Shown here piece after piece: positions 8,594 through 17,071 of a stretch of 57,785 bases of DNA. The stretch is from an uncultured Thermomicrobiales bacterium. Its GTDB lineage: Bacteria; Chloroflexota; Chloroflexia; Thermomicrobiales; UBA6265. Position numbers and translations under genes: made by a program. A model generated the notes under the pieces. The model made no database searches, had not been told where the DNA came from, and saw only the letters and a list, made by a program, of their open reading frames with translations. The stretch lies in NCBI GenBank assembly GCA_902806345.1, contig CADCWF010000320.1, forward strand, positions 1 through 57,785, in the 5' to 3' direction. How positions within the stretch are numbered: position 1 is the first letter of the stretch; every line of letters begins with the position of its first letter.

Positions 8594-9419
8594 ATGAGCG
8601 TCGCGAACGGGATCGGAGAGCAGGCGTACCCCGAACTCGTGTCGAATGATCCGGACGGGTTCTGGGAGCTGTGGGATGGCGAGCCGAAGGCCCAAGCCGG
8701 GGATCGGCTACCGACACAACCGCGACATGTTCGAGCTCGGCCATGCCCTTCGCCTGCAGATCGCCCTGGACCAGTACGAGGTCAGGGTCAACGCCGCTCG
8801 CGTAGCGTACGCCGCACGCAATTACTTCATCCCGGACGTGCTGGTGCTTCCGGCGGCGCTGGCACGGGCACAACCGGACGAACCGGGCCTTCTCGAGCAG
8901 TGCGATTCGCCGCTGCCCCTCGTGGTCGAGGTTCGGTCGCGTTCTACCGGCGACTACGACGTGGCCGTCAAGCTGGCTGCCTACCGAGCGCGCGGCGACG
9001 CCGAGATCTGGCGGCTCCACCCCAGCGAGCGGACGCTGACCCGCTGGGTCCGGCAGGCGGACGGAACGGACGCCGAGGAAACCTTCGCCGGGGGCACCGT
9101 GGCGCTGGTCGGTCTCCCCGGCGTCATGGTCGACTTGGACGTTCTGTTTGCCCTGGAGGCGACCCTCACCCGACGCGCGGTGCCACCTCGGTCGCCAACA
9201 GCTCCAGCGTCTCCGACTCGCTCGCGTCCACCTGGACGACGAAGTACTGGATGCCGATGGCCTCGATCGCCCGGTAGTGGGCTGCGACCGTCTCCGGCGA
9301 GCCGACGACGAAGGCGCTGTGGTGGGAGCGGCGGGTGCCGGGTGAGGTGGATGGGCTGGCCAGGATCGCTTCCAGCTTCTCGGAGGCGGCGGCGTCCGTC
9401 CTGCCGATCACCAGCTTGA
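8594..9419 (+). pseudogene. Damaged Uma2 family (DUF820) gene
   Basis: The ATG at 8594 begins a Uma2 N-terminus (MSVANGIGEQAYPELV..FWELWDGEPK), but near 8685 the frame must shift to continue the domain (PKPGIGYRHNRDMFELG, YFIPDVLVLP, LPLVVEVRSRSTGDYDVAVKL, GDAEIWRLHPSERTL). After DLDVLFA, where the intact paralogue at 3904-4467 ends (DLDALFAG), the stop is missing. The frame then runs about 85 nonsense residues to 9419, antisense to the 3' end of the neighbouring LLM gene. So both ends are damaged: an internal frameshift and loss of the stop. The core PD-(D/E)XK residues are still present, so decay is recent or the frameshift is a sequencing error. Confidence 0.75.
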
Positions 9420-10152
9420 TCGTGAAGTGGGTCCGCAGGAGCTCCTCGTACGGTCGGCCGACAGCGTCGCAGTGGGCGCGGAGGGTCTCCAGCTTGCGGC
9501 GGACGCCTGCGGCACCTTCGGTGTTGCGCATCCCCTCGGGGGTAGCGGAGACCTCGTTGACGTTGCAGGCGTCGGCGTGTTGAGCGACGAGCTTCAGCGT
9601 CCGCGCCTCGCCGCTGCCGCCGATCATCAAGGGCGGCCGAGGACGCTGGACAGGCGGCGGCGCAACCCGGAGGTCGTTCACCCGGTAGTGCTCGCCGGCG
9701 AAGGAAAACGTTTCGTCGCCCCAGACACCGGGGAGGATCGCCAGCGTCTCCTCCAGGCGAGCGTAGCGCTCGGTGGGCGGGCCGAACGGCAGGTCGAACG
9801 CGGCGAACTCCGGGGCCAGCCAGCCGATCCCCAACCCGAGCAGGAGGCGGCCGTCGGAGAGGTTGTCGAGGTCGGCCGCGTACCGCGCCAGGAAGGCGGG
9901 GTGGCGGTAGCCAGCGCAGTTGACGACCGACCCCAGCCGCACCCGTTCCGTCACCGACGAGAGGGCGGCGAGGCACAACCAGGGGTCGGCCTGGAGGGCG
10001 GGATGGTCGAAGAGGAAGCAGCCATCGAACCCGAGCTGCTCGACGAGCCGCCCTTTCTCCCGCACGGCGCTCAGCCCGTCGTCTCCGAGCACGAGCTGGA
10101 CTGCCCAGCGGATGCCGTTGTCCGCCTCCGCCACCCACGGATGTCGCGCCAT
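9166..10152 (-). CDS. LLM class flavin/F420-dependent oxidoreductase
   Basis: A 328-residue luciferase-like monooxygenase-family protein. Key regions: IRWAVQLVLGDDGLSAVREKGRLVEQLGFDG at the N-terminus, LGSVVNCAGYRHPAFLARYAADLDNLSDGRLLLGLGIGW in the middle (the conserved barrel and cofactor region), and RPRPPLMIGGSGEARTLKLVAQHADACNV, where family members bind the cofactor phosphate. This pattern fits the F420-dependent TIGR03560-like branch, but FMN use cannot be excluded. The substrate is unknown. The 3' end overlaps the read-through tail of the damaged Uma2 gene on the other strand. It lies downstream of gltX on the same strand, with a micro-repeat in the 90-bp gap. Confidence 0.88.
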   Translation of the reverse strand: MARHPWVAEADNGIRWAVQLVLGDDGLSAVREKGRLVEQLGFDGCFLFDHPALQADPWLCLAALSSVTERVRLGSVVNCAGYRHPAFLARYAADLDNLSDGRLLLGLGIGWLAPEFAAFDLPFGPPTERYARLEETLAILPGVWGDETFSFAGEHYRVNDLRVAPPPVQRPRPPLMIGGSGEARTLKLVAQHADACNVNEVSATPEGMRNTEGAAGVRRKLETLRAHCDAVGRPYEELLRTHFTIKLVIGRTDAAASEKLEAILASPSTSPGTRRSHHSAFVVGSPETVAAHYRAIEAIGIQYFVVQVDASESETLELLATEVAPRVG

Positions 10153-10164
10153 GGTGCCTCCGAC

Positions 10165-10206
10165 GAGTCGTGAGTCGTGGGTCGTGGGTCGTGAGTCGGC
10201 GAGTCG
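10165..10206. repeat. Degenerate 7-bp tandem repeat (GAGTCGT/GGGTCGT)
   Basis: Five or more head-to-tail units of GAGTCGT, GAGTCGT, GGGTCGT, GGGTCGT, GAGTCG, then GAGTCGGCGA. It lies between gltX and the LLM gene and has no coding sense. Confidence 0.7.
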
Positions 10207-10241
10207 GCGACTGCGTTCCTGTTGGTGACTCGCCGGCTAGG

Positions 10242-11765
10242 CTACGCCGGAGCCGGGACGAGGGCGCGGAGCGCCTCGATCGCCGCGTCGAGCCGGCGGG
10301 TGCAGCGTGCGGCACCGACGACGCGCATCGTCTCGAACAGGCCGGGCGACTGGGTGCGGCCGGTGACCGCGACCCGGATCGGCATGAAGAGGGTGCCCGC
10401 CTTCAGGCCGAGCTCGTCGGCCAGGGCGCGGAACCGCGCTTCGGTCGCCGCCTCGTCGTCGAGGTCGACCTCCGGCAGCATCCGGGCGACGGCCTCCAGC
10501 GCCGCCAACGTCTCGGCCGAGGAGCCCTTCTTCGGCACGAGGAGCGCCGGGTCGTAGGACTCCAGTGCGTCCCGGAGGAAGGGAGCGAGGAGGTCGGGCG
10601 CCTCGGCCAGGGTCTCCATCCGGTCCTTCAGGAGGGCGACTGCTGGCCGCGCCCGGGCCCGGTCGGGGTGACTCGGGTCGGCGACCGCCGCCCGGTCGAC
10701 CAGTCCCGCGTCGGCGAGGAAGGGCGCCACCCGACCGACGAGGTCGTCTAGGGCGACGATGTGGTTGATGTAGTGGGCGTTGAACCAGCGCAGCTTGGCG
10801 TAGTCGAAGGTTGCTGGGGAGGGGCTGACCCGCTCCAGCGTGAACTTCTCCAGGAGGTCGGCCTTCGAGAAGATCTCGGTCTCGCCGTCGAGGCTCCAGC
10901 CGAGCAGCGCCAGGTAGTTCATCAGCGCCTCGGGCAGGTACCCCTGCGCCCGGAACTCCTCCATCGAGGTGCTGCCGTGGCGCTTGGAGAGTTTGCCGCC
11001 GCCTGGTGCCAAGATCAGCGGCAGGTGGGCCAGGGAGGGCGCTTCCCAGCCGAACGCGGCGTAGAGCCGGAGGTGGAGCGGCGCCGTCGGAATCCACTCC
11101 TCCCCCCGCAGGATATGGGAGACCGCCATGTCGTGGTCGTCGACGACGTTGGCGAGGTGGTAGGTCGGGAAGCCGTCCGTCTTCAGCAGGACGAGGTCTT
11201 CCAGGTTCGCGTTCTGGTAGACGATCTCGCCGCGGAGGGCGTCGTGGACGACCGTCTCCCCCTCGCGGGGCATCGCGAAGCGGATGACGTAGGGGTCGCC
11301 GGCCTGGGCCCGCGCGAAACTTGCGTCGCGTTCGATACCCCGGCAGTGACGATCGTAGCCCGGCGCTTCCTTGCGGGCGACCTGCGCCTCGCGTACCGCC
11401 TGCAGCCGCTCCGGGCTGCAGAAGCAGCGGTAGGCGTCGCCGGAGGCCAGCAACCGCTCGGCCGCCTCCCGGTAGAGCGCCGTCCGCTCCGACTGTCGGT
11501 AGGGGGCGTGGGGGCCGCCGACATCCGGCCCCTCGTCCCAGGTGAGACCGAACCAGGCCAGGACGTCGAGGATGCCCTGCTCGGCCCCCTCGACGAGACG
11601 GGCTCGGTCGGTGTCCTCGATCCGCAGGATGAATGCGCCGTCGCTGCCGGCGCGGCGTGCCTGGCCGTGGGCCAGCAGCCAGTTGAAGAGGGCGGTCCGG
11701 CCGCCGCCGACGTGGAGCAGCCCGGTCGGGCTGGGGGCGAAGCGGACGCGGACGGCGGGCGGCAT
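10242..11765 (-). CDS. gltX: Glutamyl-tRNA synthetase
   Basis: Charges tRNA-Glu (possibly also tRNA-Gln) in the cytoplasm. The class I signatures are clear: VRFAPSPTGLLHVGGGRTALFNWLL contains the HIGH-like motif, and GGGKLSKRHGS is the KMSKS-like loop. The zinc-site pattern CFC plus GYDRHC, found in many bacterial enzymes, is also present. The frame is open to 11795, but the ATG at 11765 (MPPAVRVRFAPSP) gives the usual family N-terminus. At 507 residues it has a complete C-terminal anticodon-binding region. No gatCAB genes are nearby; the amidase at 13830 is not clearly GatA. Confidence 0.96.
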   Translation of the reverse strand: MPPAVRVRFAPSPTGLLHVGGGRTALFNWLLAHGQARRAGSDGAFILRIEDTDRARLVEGAEQGILDVLAWFGLTWDEGPDVGGPHAPYRQSERTALYREAAERLLASGDAYRCFCSPERLQAVREAQVARKEAPGYDRHCRGIERDASFARAQAGDPYVIRFAMPREGETVVHDALRGEIVYQNANLEDLVLLKTDGFPTYHLANVVDDHDMAVSHILRGEEWIPTAPLHLRLYAAFGWEAPSLAHLPLILAPGGGKLSKRHGSTSMEEFRAQGYLPEALMNYLALLGWSLDGETEIFSKADLLEKFTLERVSPSPATFDYAKLRWFNAHYINHIVALDDLVGRVAPFLADAGLVDRAAVADPSHPDRARARPAVALLKDRMETLAEAPDLLAPFLRDALESYDPALLVPKKGSSAETLAALEAVARMLPEVDLDDEAATEARFRALADELGLKAGTLFMPIRVAVTGRTQSPGLFETMRVVGAARCTRRLDAAIEALRALVPAPA

Positions 11766-11995
11766 GCGGGGCGGCTCCTCGGCTCGGGCGGGCAACGCGA
11801 TGGGGTCGAGTATAGAGGGAAGGCGAGTCGCACCGTCCCGCAGCGTCTCCCGAATCGGGCCTGGCCGGTGTTCGACGGCCGGGGGAACGCCGCCGGCATC
11901 GCCACTACGGCCGTACCTCGCGCGATTTTGCGGAGGGGCGGTTCTGGTAGCCTTGGCGAGATCGAATCCGCCAATCGACCGGGAGATCCGACCGC

Positions 11996-13381
11996 GTGAA
12001 GGACTACCGCGCCTACAGCTACTGGCTCGAGACCTGCGGCGATGACCTCACCCCGCGGCCACCGCTGGCCGGGTCGACCGAGGTCGACGTCGCGATCCTC
12101 GGTGCCGGGTTCACCGGGCTCTGGACTGCCTACCATCTGCTGAAGCGGGAGCCGGGGCTGACGGTCGCCGTCGTCGAGGCGGAGATCGCCGGCTTCGGCG
12201 CCTCCGGCCGCAACGGCGGCTGGTGCTACGCCGGGATGGCCGTGCCCCCGGCCGAGATGACCCGCCGCTACGGCGAGGAGTCGGCCCGGGCGACCGCCCG
12301 GGCGATGATCGGCTCCGTCGACGACGTCGAGGCGGTCGCCGCCGAGGAAGGGATCGCTGCCGACATCACCCGCGGCGGCGCGATCGAGTTCGCCCGGGCC
12401 GAGTACCAACTGCCGAAGATCCGGGCGATGGCGGAGGAGTTCGCCGCGATCGGCCTCGGCGACCGCGTCGTCTGGCTCGACCCGCCCGAGGCGGCCGCCC
12501 ACCTCAACGTGCCGGGCGCCCTCGGGGCCGTCTGGACGAAGGACGGGCTGGCCGTCCAGCCGGCCAAGCTCGTCCGCGGACTGGCACGGGCGGTCGAGCG
12601 GCATGGCGGGGTCATCTACGAGCGGACCCCGGTCCTTGACTACACGGGCGGCGAGCGTCCCGTCCTGGTCACGGAGCGGGGCGAGGTGCGGGCGCGCCGG
12701 GCCATCATCCTGGCCGGGGAGGCCTATCTGGCGCGCCTGGACAAGCTGCGGCGGCACGTGATCCCGCTGACCTCGAACATCGTCCTGACCGAGCCGCTGC
12801 CCCCCGACGCCTGGGAGGAGATCGGCTGGGAGGGGCGAGCGACGGTCGGCGGGTTCGGCCCGAGCGGCGGCTACATCCAGCGCACCGCCGACGGCCGGAT
12901 CGCCTTCGGCCCCTACTGGGCGCGCTACCCCTTTGCTTCCCGCGTCGACGACGCGCTCGACCACGACGAGGAGGTCTACGAGCGCGCCCGCCGCTCGCTC
13001 CGGACCTGGTTTCCGCAGACCGAGCAGTGCCGGATCACCCATGCCTGGGGCGGCGTCCTCGGCGCCCCCCGCGACCAGATGCCGACGATGGGCTTCAACC
13101 GGCGGACCAAGGTCGGGCTCGCCTTCGGCTACACCGGCGAGGGCGTCGCCGCGGCGAACCTCTCCGGCCGGACCCTGGCCGACCTCATCACCGAGACCGA
13201 CTCGGTGCTGACCCGTCTGCCGATGGCCAACCACCTGCCGAAGGAGTGGGAGCCGGAGCCGTTGCGCTGGGCCGGCGTCAACTACGTCCGCAAGGCGTAC
13301 CGCAAGCTGGACGAGGAGGCCGAGCGGACCGGCAGCTACCCGAAGCGGAAGACGATGGCGCAGCTCCTGTTCGATCGGTAG
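11996..13381 (+). CDS. FAD-dependent oxidoreductase (DAO/PuuB-like), copy 1
   Basis: A 461-residue protein starting at the GTG at 11996 (VKDYRAYSYWLETCGDDL). The Rossmann FAD motif is VDVAILGAGFTGLWTAYHLL (residues about 30-49), followed by EAEIAGFGASGRNGGWCY, typical of glycine-oxidase and gamma-glutamylputrescine-oxidase relatives. The C-terminal FAD-contact region is GFGPSGGYIQRTADGRIAFG and FGYTGEGVAAANLSGR. It probably oxidises an amine or N-substituted amino acid; the substrate is unknown. A close paralogue is at 38731-40113 on the other strand, nearly identical over the first 45 residues, so one copy arose by duplication. It diverges from gltX. Confidence 0.88.
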   Translation: MKDYRAYSYWLETCGDDLTPRPPLAGSTEVDVAILGAGFTGLWTAYHLLKREPGLTVAVVEAEIAGFGASGRNGGWCYAGMAVPPAEMTRRYGEESARATARAMIGSVDDVEAVAAEEGIAADITRGGAIEFARAEYQLPKIRAMAEEFAAIGLGDRVVWLDPPEAAAHLNVPGALGAVWTKDGLAVQPAKLVRGLARAVERHGGVIYERTPVLDYTGGERPVLVTERGEVRARRAIILAGEAYLARLDKLRRHVIPLTSNIVLTEPLPPDAWEEIGWEGRATVGGFGPSGGYIQRTADGRIAFGPYWARYPFASRVDDALDHDEEVYERARRSLRTWFPQTEQCRITHAWGGVLGAPRDQMPTMGFNRRTKVGLAFGYTGEGVAAANLSGRTLADLITETDSVLTRLPMANHLPKEWEPEPLRWAGVNYVRKAYRKLDEEAERTGSYPKRKTMAQLLFDR

Positions 13382-13829
13382 GTCATGAGCGGCGGCGGCG
13401 TCTGCTCGGGGCGAGCCCTCACCCCCGGCCCCTCTCCCGATGCGGGGGAGAGGGGAGCACGCCGACCCGACGGGAACAGTCTTTAGTGAACCCGACGGCA
13501 ACTCTCCGCTCCGGTGGCTCGGCTTGTCGCGAGCCGGTCCACGATCAGGCTCGTCAACCCGAACTTCACGTGGGCCGCGACCATCGCGGTGATCCTGGCC
13601 GGCTGATCCGTACCCGGCATCAGGCCGACCCCGAAGGAGGGGCCGACCGAGACGGAGACAAATCCGAGACTGACTCGAGGCCCATCCCGAACCGGTCGTG
13701 GCGGCTCAACCCGGCGAGAACGACGTCCCTGCGGATCGCCTCGGACTCGGGCCCCAGCTCTCCACGGGCCATGCCGACTCGCGATAGAGTGCAACCCTCA
13801 ACCGCCGCCGGACCTTCGAGGAGCAACGG
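13382..13829. other. Intergenic region with one repeat and a possible gene remnant
   Basis: About 450 bases. It contains repeat copy A at 13416-13456. On the minus strand, 13483-13794 is an open frame of 103 codons whose second half (FVSVSVGPSFGVGLMPG, then ARITAMVAAHVKFGLTSLIV) looks protein-like and membrane-compatible. No family was recognised and no ribosome site is convincing, so it is not called as a gene. Confidence 0.4.
13416..13456 (+). repeat. CCCTCACCCC palindromic element, copy A
   Basis: CCCTCACCCCCGG followed by CCCCTCTCCC, a short GATGC loop and GGGGGAGAGGGG. It begins 34 bases after the stop of the FAD enzyme and is oriented with that gene. Confidence 0.85.
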
Positions 13830-15284
13830 ATGCCCGCCGACCTCGATCTCTGCTACCTGCCAGCGACCGAGGCGCTCGCCAAGTTCCGCCGCCGCGAGCT
13901 CTCGCCGGTCGAGCTGATGGAGGCGACGCTCGCCCGCGCCGAGGAAGTCGAACCGGTCGTCAACGCCTTTACCTGGCAATTCGCGGAGGAGGCAATGGCC
14001 GAGGCGCGGGAGGCCGAGGGGCGCTACCTCGGCCGCGGCCCGGCACCGGGTCCGCTGGCGGGGCTGCCGGTGGCGATCAAGGAAGAGATGGCGGTGGAGG
14101 GACAACCGTGGACCTCCGCTTCGCTCATCCTGGCCGACAAGGTGGCTACCCACACGGCGCCGTTGGCGCAGCGCGCGATCGACGCCGGCGGCATCGTCCA
14201 CGCCCGGACCACCCAGCCGGAGTTCGCGTGTGCCGGCTTCACCCACTCCCGTCTCTTCGGCGTCACCCGCAACCCGTGGAACCCGGCCTTCGACGTCGGC
14301 GGCTCCTCCGGAGGGTCGGCGGCCTCGCTGGCCGCCGGCACGGCCGCCCTCGCCGGCGGCTCGGATATCGGTGGCAGCATCCGCATCCCCGCCTCTTGCT
14401 GCGGCGTCGTCGGCTTCAAGCCGCCCTACGGCCGCGTCCCCGAGGAGCCGCCCTACAACCTCGACCACTACTGCCACGAGGGGCCGCTGGCGCGCACCGT
14501 CGCCGACTGCGCGCTCTTCGAGAACGTCGTCGCCGGGCCGCACCCGAACGATGTCGCCTCCCTCCGCGACGAGGTCTACATCCCTCCGGACCTGGGCGAT
14601 GTGCGGGGTTGGAAAATCGCCCTCTCGGTGGACCTCGATGGGTGGACCGTCGATCCCGCGGTGGAGGCCAACACCCGCGCCGTCGCGGCGGTGCTGCGCG
14701 ACGCCGAGGCGACCGTCGAAGAGGTGGCGATCGGCTGGGACCGGGCCGCCATCTCGGAGGCGGTCTCGATCCACTACGCCGCCATCTTCGGCTCGTCCGT
14801 CGCCGCGCTGCTGCCGGAGCACCGGGAGCGGATGACGCCCTACGCGGTCCGCTTCGGGGAACAGTTCGGCGAGCTGCCGCCGGGCAGCGTCCTCCGCGGC
14901 CTGGAGCTGGAGGGCGAGATTTACGGCCGCCTTGGCGCCCTCCTCGCTGAGTACCGGCTGCTGCTCTGCCCGACGACGGCCATCCCGGCGCTGCCGGCCG
15001 GTCACCAGGAAGCCGACCTCCGGCCGGACGCCTGGGGGATGGCCGCCTACCCGACCTGGGACCACCTGATGACGGTCCCGTTCAACGTCTGCTCGCGCTG
15101 CCCCGTCCTCAGCGTGCCCTCTGGGTTCTCGCCGGACGGGGTGCCGACGGGGGTGCAACTGGTCGGCCGGACCTACACCGATGCCGACCCCTTCCACGCC
15201 GCCGCCGCGATCGAGGCGCGGCTGCCGTGGCTCGACGCGGCGGAGCGGCGGCCGCGGATCGAGGGTGCCGGGGTTGCCGCGTGA
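13830..15284 (+). CDS. Amidase signature family hydrolase
   Basis: A 484-residue amidase of ordinary length; the ATG at 13830 follows GAGGAG. The Ser-cisSer-Lys triad of the family is visible: Lys in LPVAIKE (about residue 84), the cis-Ser in VGGSSGGSAASLAAG (about 159) and the nucleophile in GGSDIGGSIRIPAS (about 183). The C-terminal part ends with PVLSVPSGFSPDGVPTGVQLVG, also typical. It could be a broad amidase or a GatA relative; with no gatB or gatC nearby, an independent amidohydrolase is more likely. The amide substrate is unknown. Repeat copy B starts seven bases after its stop codon. Confidence 0.9.
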   Translation: MPADLDLCYLPATEALAKFRRRELSPVELMEATLARAEEVEPVVNAFTWQFAEEAMAEAREAEGRYLGRGPAPGPLAGLPVAIKEEMAVEGQPWTSASLILADKVATHTAPLAQRAIDAGGIVHARTTQPEFACAGFTHSRLFGVTRNPWNPAFDVGGSSGGSAASLAAGTAALAGGSDIGGSIRIPASCCGVVGFKPPYGRVPEEPPYNLDHYCHEGPLARTVADCALFENVVAGPHPNDVASLRDEVYIPPDLGDVRGWKIALSVDLDGWTVDPAVEANTRAVAAVLRDAEATVEEVAIGWDRAAISEAVSIHYAAIFGSSVAALLPEHRERMTPYAVRFGEQFGELPPGSVLRGLELEGEIYGRLGALLAEYRLLLCPTTAIPALPAGHQEADLRPDAWGMAAYPTWDHLMTVPFNVCSRCPVLSVPSGFSPDGVPTGVQLVGRTYTDADPFHAAAAIEARLPWLDAAERRPRIEGAGVAA

Positions 15285-15291
15285 CCGGAAC

Positions 15292-15335
15292 TCCCTCTCC
15301 CCCAGCCCCTCTCCCACTACGGCAGGAGCGGGGAG
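15292..15335 (+). repeat. CCCTCACCCC palindromic element, copy B
   Basis: A degenerate copy (CTCCCTCTCCCCCAGCC..CCTCTCCC..GGAGCGGGGA), seven bases after the amidase stop and in the same orientation. It forms an inverted pair with copy C. Confidence 0.7.
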
Positions 15336-15420
15336 TGCGCCGCTTGAGCGCGGCCCACGGTTCTATTCAACTCAGGGAGAATCCGGCTGGACTCCTTGTC
15401 GATCGGCGGGACGCCGGGTT

Positions 15421-15458
15421 CCCCTCTCACTTGCACGAGAGAGGGGCCGGGGGTGAGG
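15421..15458 (-). repeat. CCCTCACCCC palindromic element, copy C
   Basis: CCCCTCTCACTTGCACGAGAGAGGGG followed by CCGGGGGTGAGG, the element in reverse orientation. Together with copy B it makes a head-to-head pair in the amidase-glycosylase gap. Confidence 0.75.
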
Positions 15459-15552
15459 ACTCGCCTGGGGTGGCCGATCCTCCAGTTCCAGACGGACGCT
15501 CTCTGAGGGCGTTCTCCCCGATCGGCTGCACCGGGTCTCGAAGGTGCAGCCG

Positions 15553-16965
15553 ATGACCGCGGAATCCCTGACGCGCGATGAAGCCACGGCCCTCGCGACG
15601 ATCGCCCAGCGGCTCGACCGCCGGCCCCGGCCGACGCGCCACCCCGCCGTCGTCAAGCAGCGGCTGCACGAGACGGTCCGCGCCCTCGGCTGCGTCCAGC
15701 TCGACGCCATCTCCGTCGTCACCCGGACGCACGAGACGGTGCTCTGGAGCCGCCTCGGCCGCTACGACCCAGCGCTCTTCGCCGAGCTGCACTACCCGGA
15801 CGCCGCGCTCGCCGAGTACTGGGCGCACGCCGCCGCCCTGATCCCGATGGAGGACCTGCCGCTCTACCGACGGGTCATGGAGCGGTACCGACGGCAGGAC
15901 GAGGCGCCGGGGTCGTGGGCCGAGTCCAACCGGGAGACGATCGAGCGGGTGCTGGCGATCATCCGGGAAGAAGGCGCCTGCCCGTCGCGGCGGTTCGAGC
16001 GGACCGGCGGTAGCCGGCCCGAGCCGTGGGCTTGGTGGGGCGGCAAGGAGGAGCGGCGGGCGCTCGACCACCTCTGGTCGCGGGGCGAGCTGATGCCCCA
16101 GCGCCGGATCGGCTTCGAACGGGTCTGGGACGTGACGGAGCGCGTGGTCCCGGCCGCGGTGCTGGCCGCCCGGCCGACCCCTGAGGAGGAGCGGCGGGCG
16201 TTTGCCCTCAAGGCGCTGCGGGCACTCGGCGTCGGCACCGCGGGCTGGGTGGCCGACTACTTCCGCGCCGGCTCGACGCCCCACGTGCCCGTCCGCGAGA
16301 CGGCCAAGGAGCTTGGCGCACTCGCGGCCGACGGTCTGGCCGTCCCCGTCGCGATCGCGGGTCTCGAGGAGCCGGCCTGGCTCGACCCGTTGCTGCTGCA
16401 GCGGCTCGGTGACCTGCGGGAGGGGCGTGGCCGGCCTGTCCTGACGACGCTCCTCTCGCCCTTCGACAGCCTCGTCTGGCACCGTGGGCGGGCGCTCGCC
16501 CTCTGGGGATTCGACTACCGGTTGGAGAGCTACACCCCGGCCGCGAAGCGTCGCTACGGCTATTACACGCTGCCGATCCTCGACCGCGGCCGCCTCGTCG
16601 GCCGGGTCGACCCGTCGCTCGACCGCCGCGCCCGGGTCCTCACACTCCGGGCCGTCCACCTGGAACCGGGCGTCCTGCCCACGCCGGCGCTCGCCGTCCG
16701 CGTTGCCGGCGCGCTCTGGGACCTCGCGGGATTCATCGGCGCGGACGAGGTCGCTACCGTTGCGAGCGACCCGCCGGGGTTCGGCCCGGTGCTGGCGGGA
16801 GCACTTGCCCTGCCTCCGTCGACCATCGTCCCGACCCAAGCGGGACGCGTCGCGGCCGACGCCCCGCATCCGTCTGATACGGAATCTGGCTGGACGGTTC
16901 CGGTATCCGGCGCCGGGCCCTCACCCTCAACCCCCTCTCCCACCGCGCGGAAGAGGGGGCTCTAG
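15553..16965 (+). CDS. YcaQ/AlkX-type DNA glycosylase family protein (winged helix)
   Basis: About 470 residues of the winged-helix YcaQ family (Pfam HTH_42); characterised members excise alkylated or cross-linked bases. The family's catalytic QxD motif is visible near the N-terminus as LGCVQLDAISVV. THETVLWSRLGRY and EYWAHAAALIPMEDLPL follow, and LLSPFDSLVWHRGRALALWGFDYRLESY with RYGYYTLPILDRGRLVGRVDPSLDR are hallmark C-terminal segments. ATG 15553 fits the AAGG at 15541 better than GTG 15544. The last 30 or so residues (after about 16875) are encoded by the inserted 131-bp repeat element, so the original C-terminus was probably replaced. Confidence 0.88.
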   Translation: MTAESLTRDEATALATIAQRLDRRPRPTRHPAVVKQRLHETVRALGCVQLDAISVVTRTHETVLWSRLGRYDPALFAELHYPDAALAEYWAHAAALIPMEDLPLYRRVMERYRRQDEAPGSWAESNRETIERVLAIIREEGACPSRRFERTGGSRPEPWAWWGGKEERRALDHLWSRGELMPQRRIGFERVWDVTERVVPAAVLAARPTPEEERRAFALKALRALGVGTAGWVADYFRAGSTPHVPVRETAKELGALAADGLAVPVAIAGLEEPAWLDPLLLQRLGDLREGRGRPVLTTLLSPFDSLVWHRGRALALWGFDYRLESYTPAAKRRYGYYTLPILDRGRLVGRVDPSLDRRARVLTLRAVHLEPGVLPTPALAVRVAGALWDLAGFIGADEVATVASDPPGFGPVLAGALALPPSTIVPTQAGRVAADAPHPSDTESGWTVPVSGAGPSPSTPSPTARKRGL

Positions 16966-17005
16966 TGGCCGTCCGAACAGAACGAATCAACCGGATTCCG
17001 TATCA
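16875..17005. repeat. 131-bp MITE-like element with TGATACGGAATC ends
   Basis: The outer ends are inverted repeats: TGATACGGAATCTGGCTGGA at 16875 against TGATACGGAATCCGGTTGAT reading inward from 17005, 17 of 20 matching. Copy D of the CCCTCACCCC palindrome sits in its centre, about 43 bases from each end. A degenerate element of almost the same length is at 34317-34446, and single ends are seen at 26455 and 31982-32001. It overlaps the 3' end of the YcaQ-family gene and encodes that protein's last residues. Confidence 0.75.
16918..16961 (+). repeat. CCCTCACCCC palindromic element, copy D
   Basis: CCCTCACCCTCAACC then CCCTCTCCCACCGCGCGGAAGAGGGGG. It is the centre of the 131-bp inverted-repeat element and lies within the 3' end of the YcaQ-family frame. 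Confidence 0.8.
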
Positions 17006-17031
17006 ACCGCTCGAATCTGCCCCACCTGCTT

Positions 17032-17065
17032 CAGGTGCGACAGGTGCGACAGGTGCGACAGATGC
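17032..17065. repeat. 9-bp tandem repeat (CAGGTGCGA)
   Basis: Three exact units of CAGGTGCGA from 17032, then a variant CAGATGCGT. It lies just outside the 3' end of the nhaA-like gene on the minus strand and is non-coding. Confidence 0.75.
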
Positions 17066-17071
17066 GTCGGG

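Noticed and set aside
3904-9419. Uma2 genes as part of a defence system
   Set aside because: Uma2 proteins are abundant and of unknown role; no restriction, toxin-antitoxin or other defence genes are adjacent.
11183-13501. Very long minus-strand open frame (772 codons) over gltX and the FAD gene
   Set aside because: It has no domain features and overlaps two confidently identified genes in other frames.
13483-13794. 103-codon minus-strand frame in the gap before the amidase
   Set aside because: Part of it looks protein-like, but there is no recognised family and no convincing ribosome site; kept only as a possible remnant.
13830-15284. Amidase as GatA of the tRNA-dependent amidotransferase
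   Set aside because: No gatB or gatC is adjacent, and motifs do not distinguish it from general amidases.
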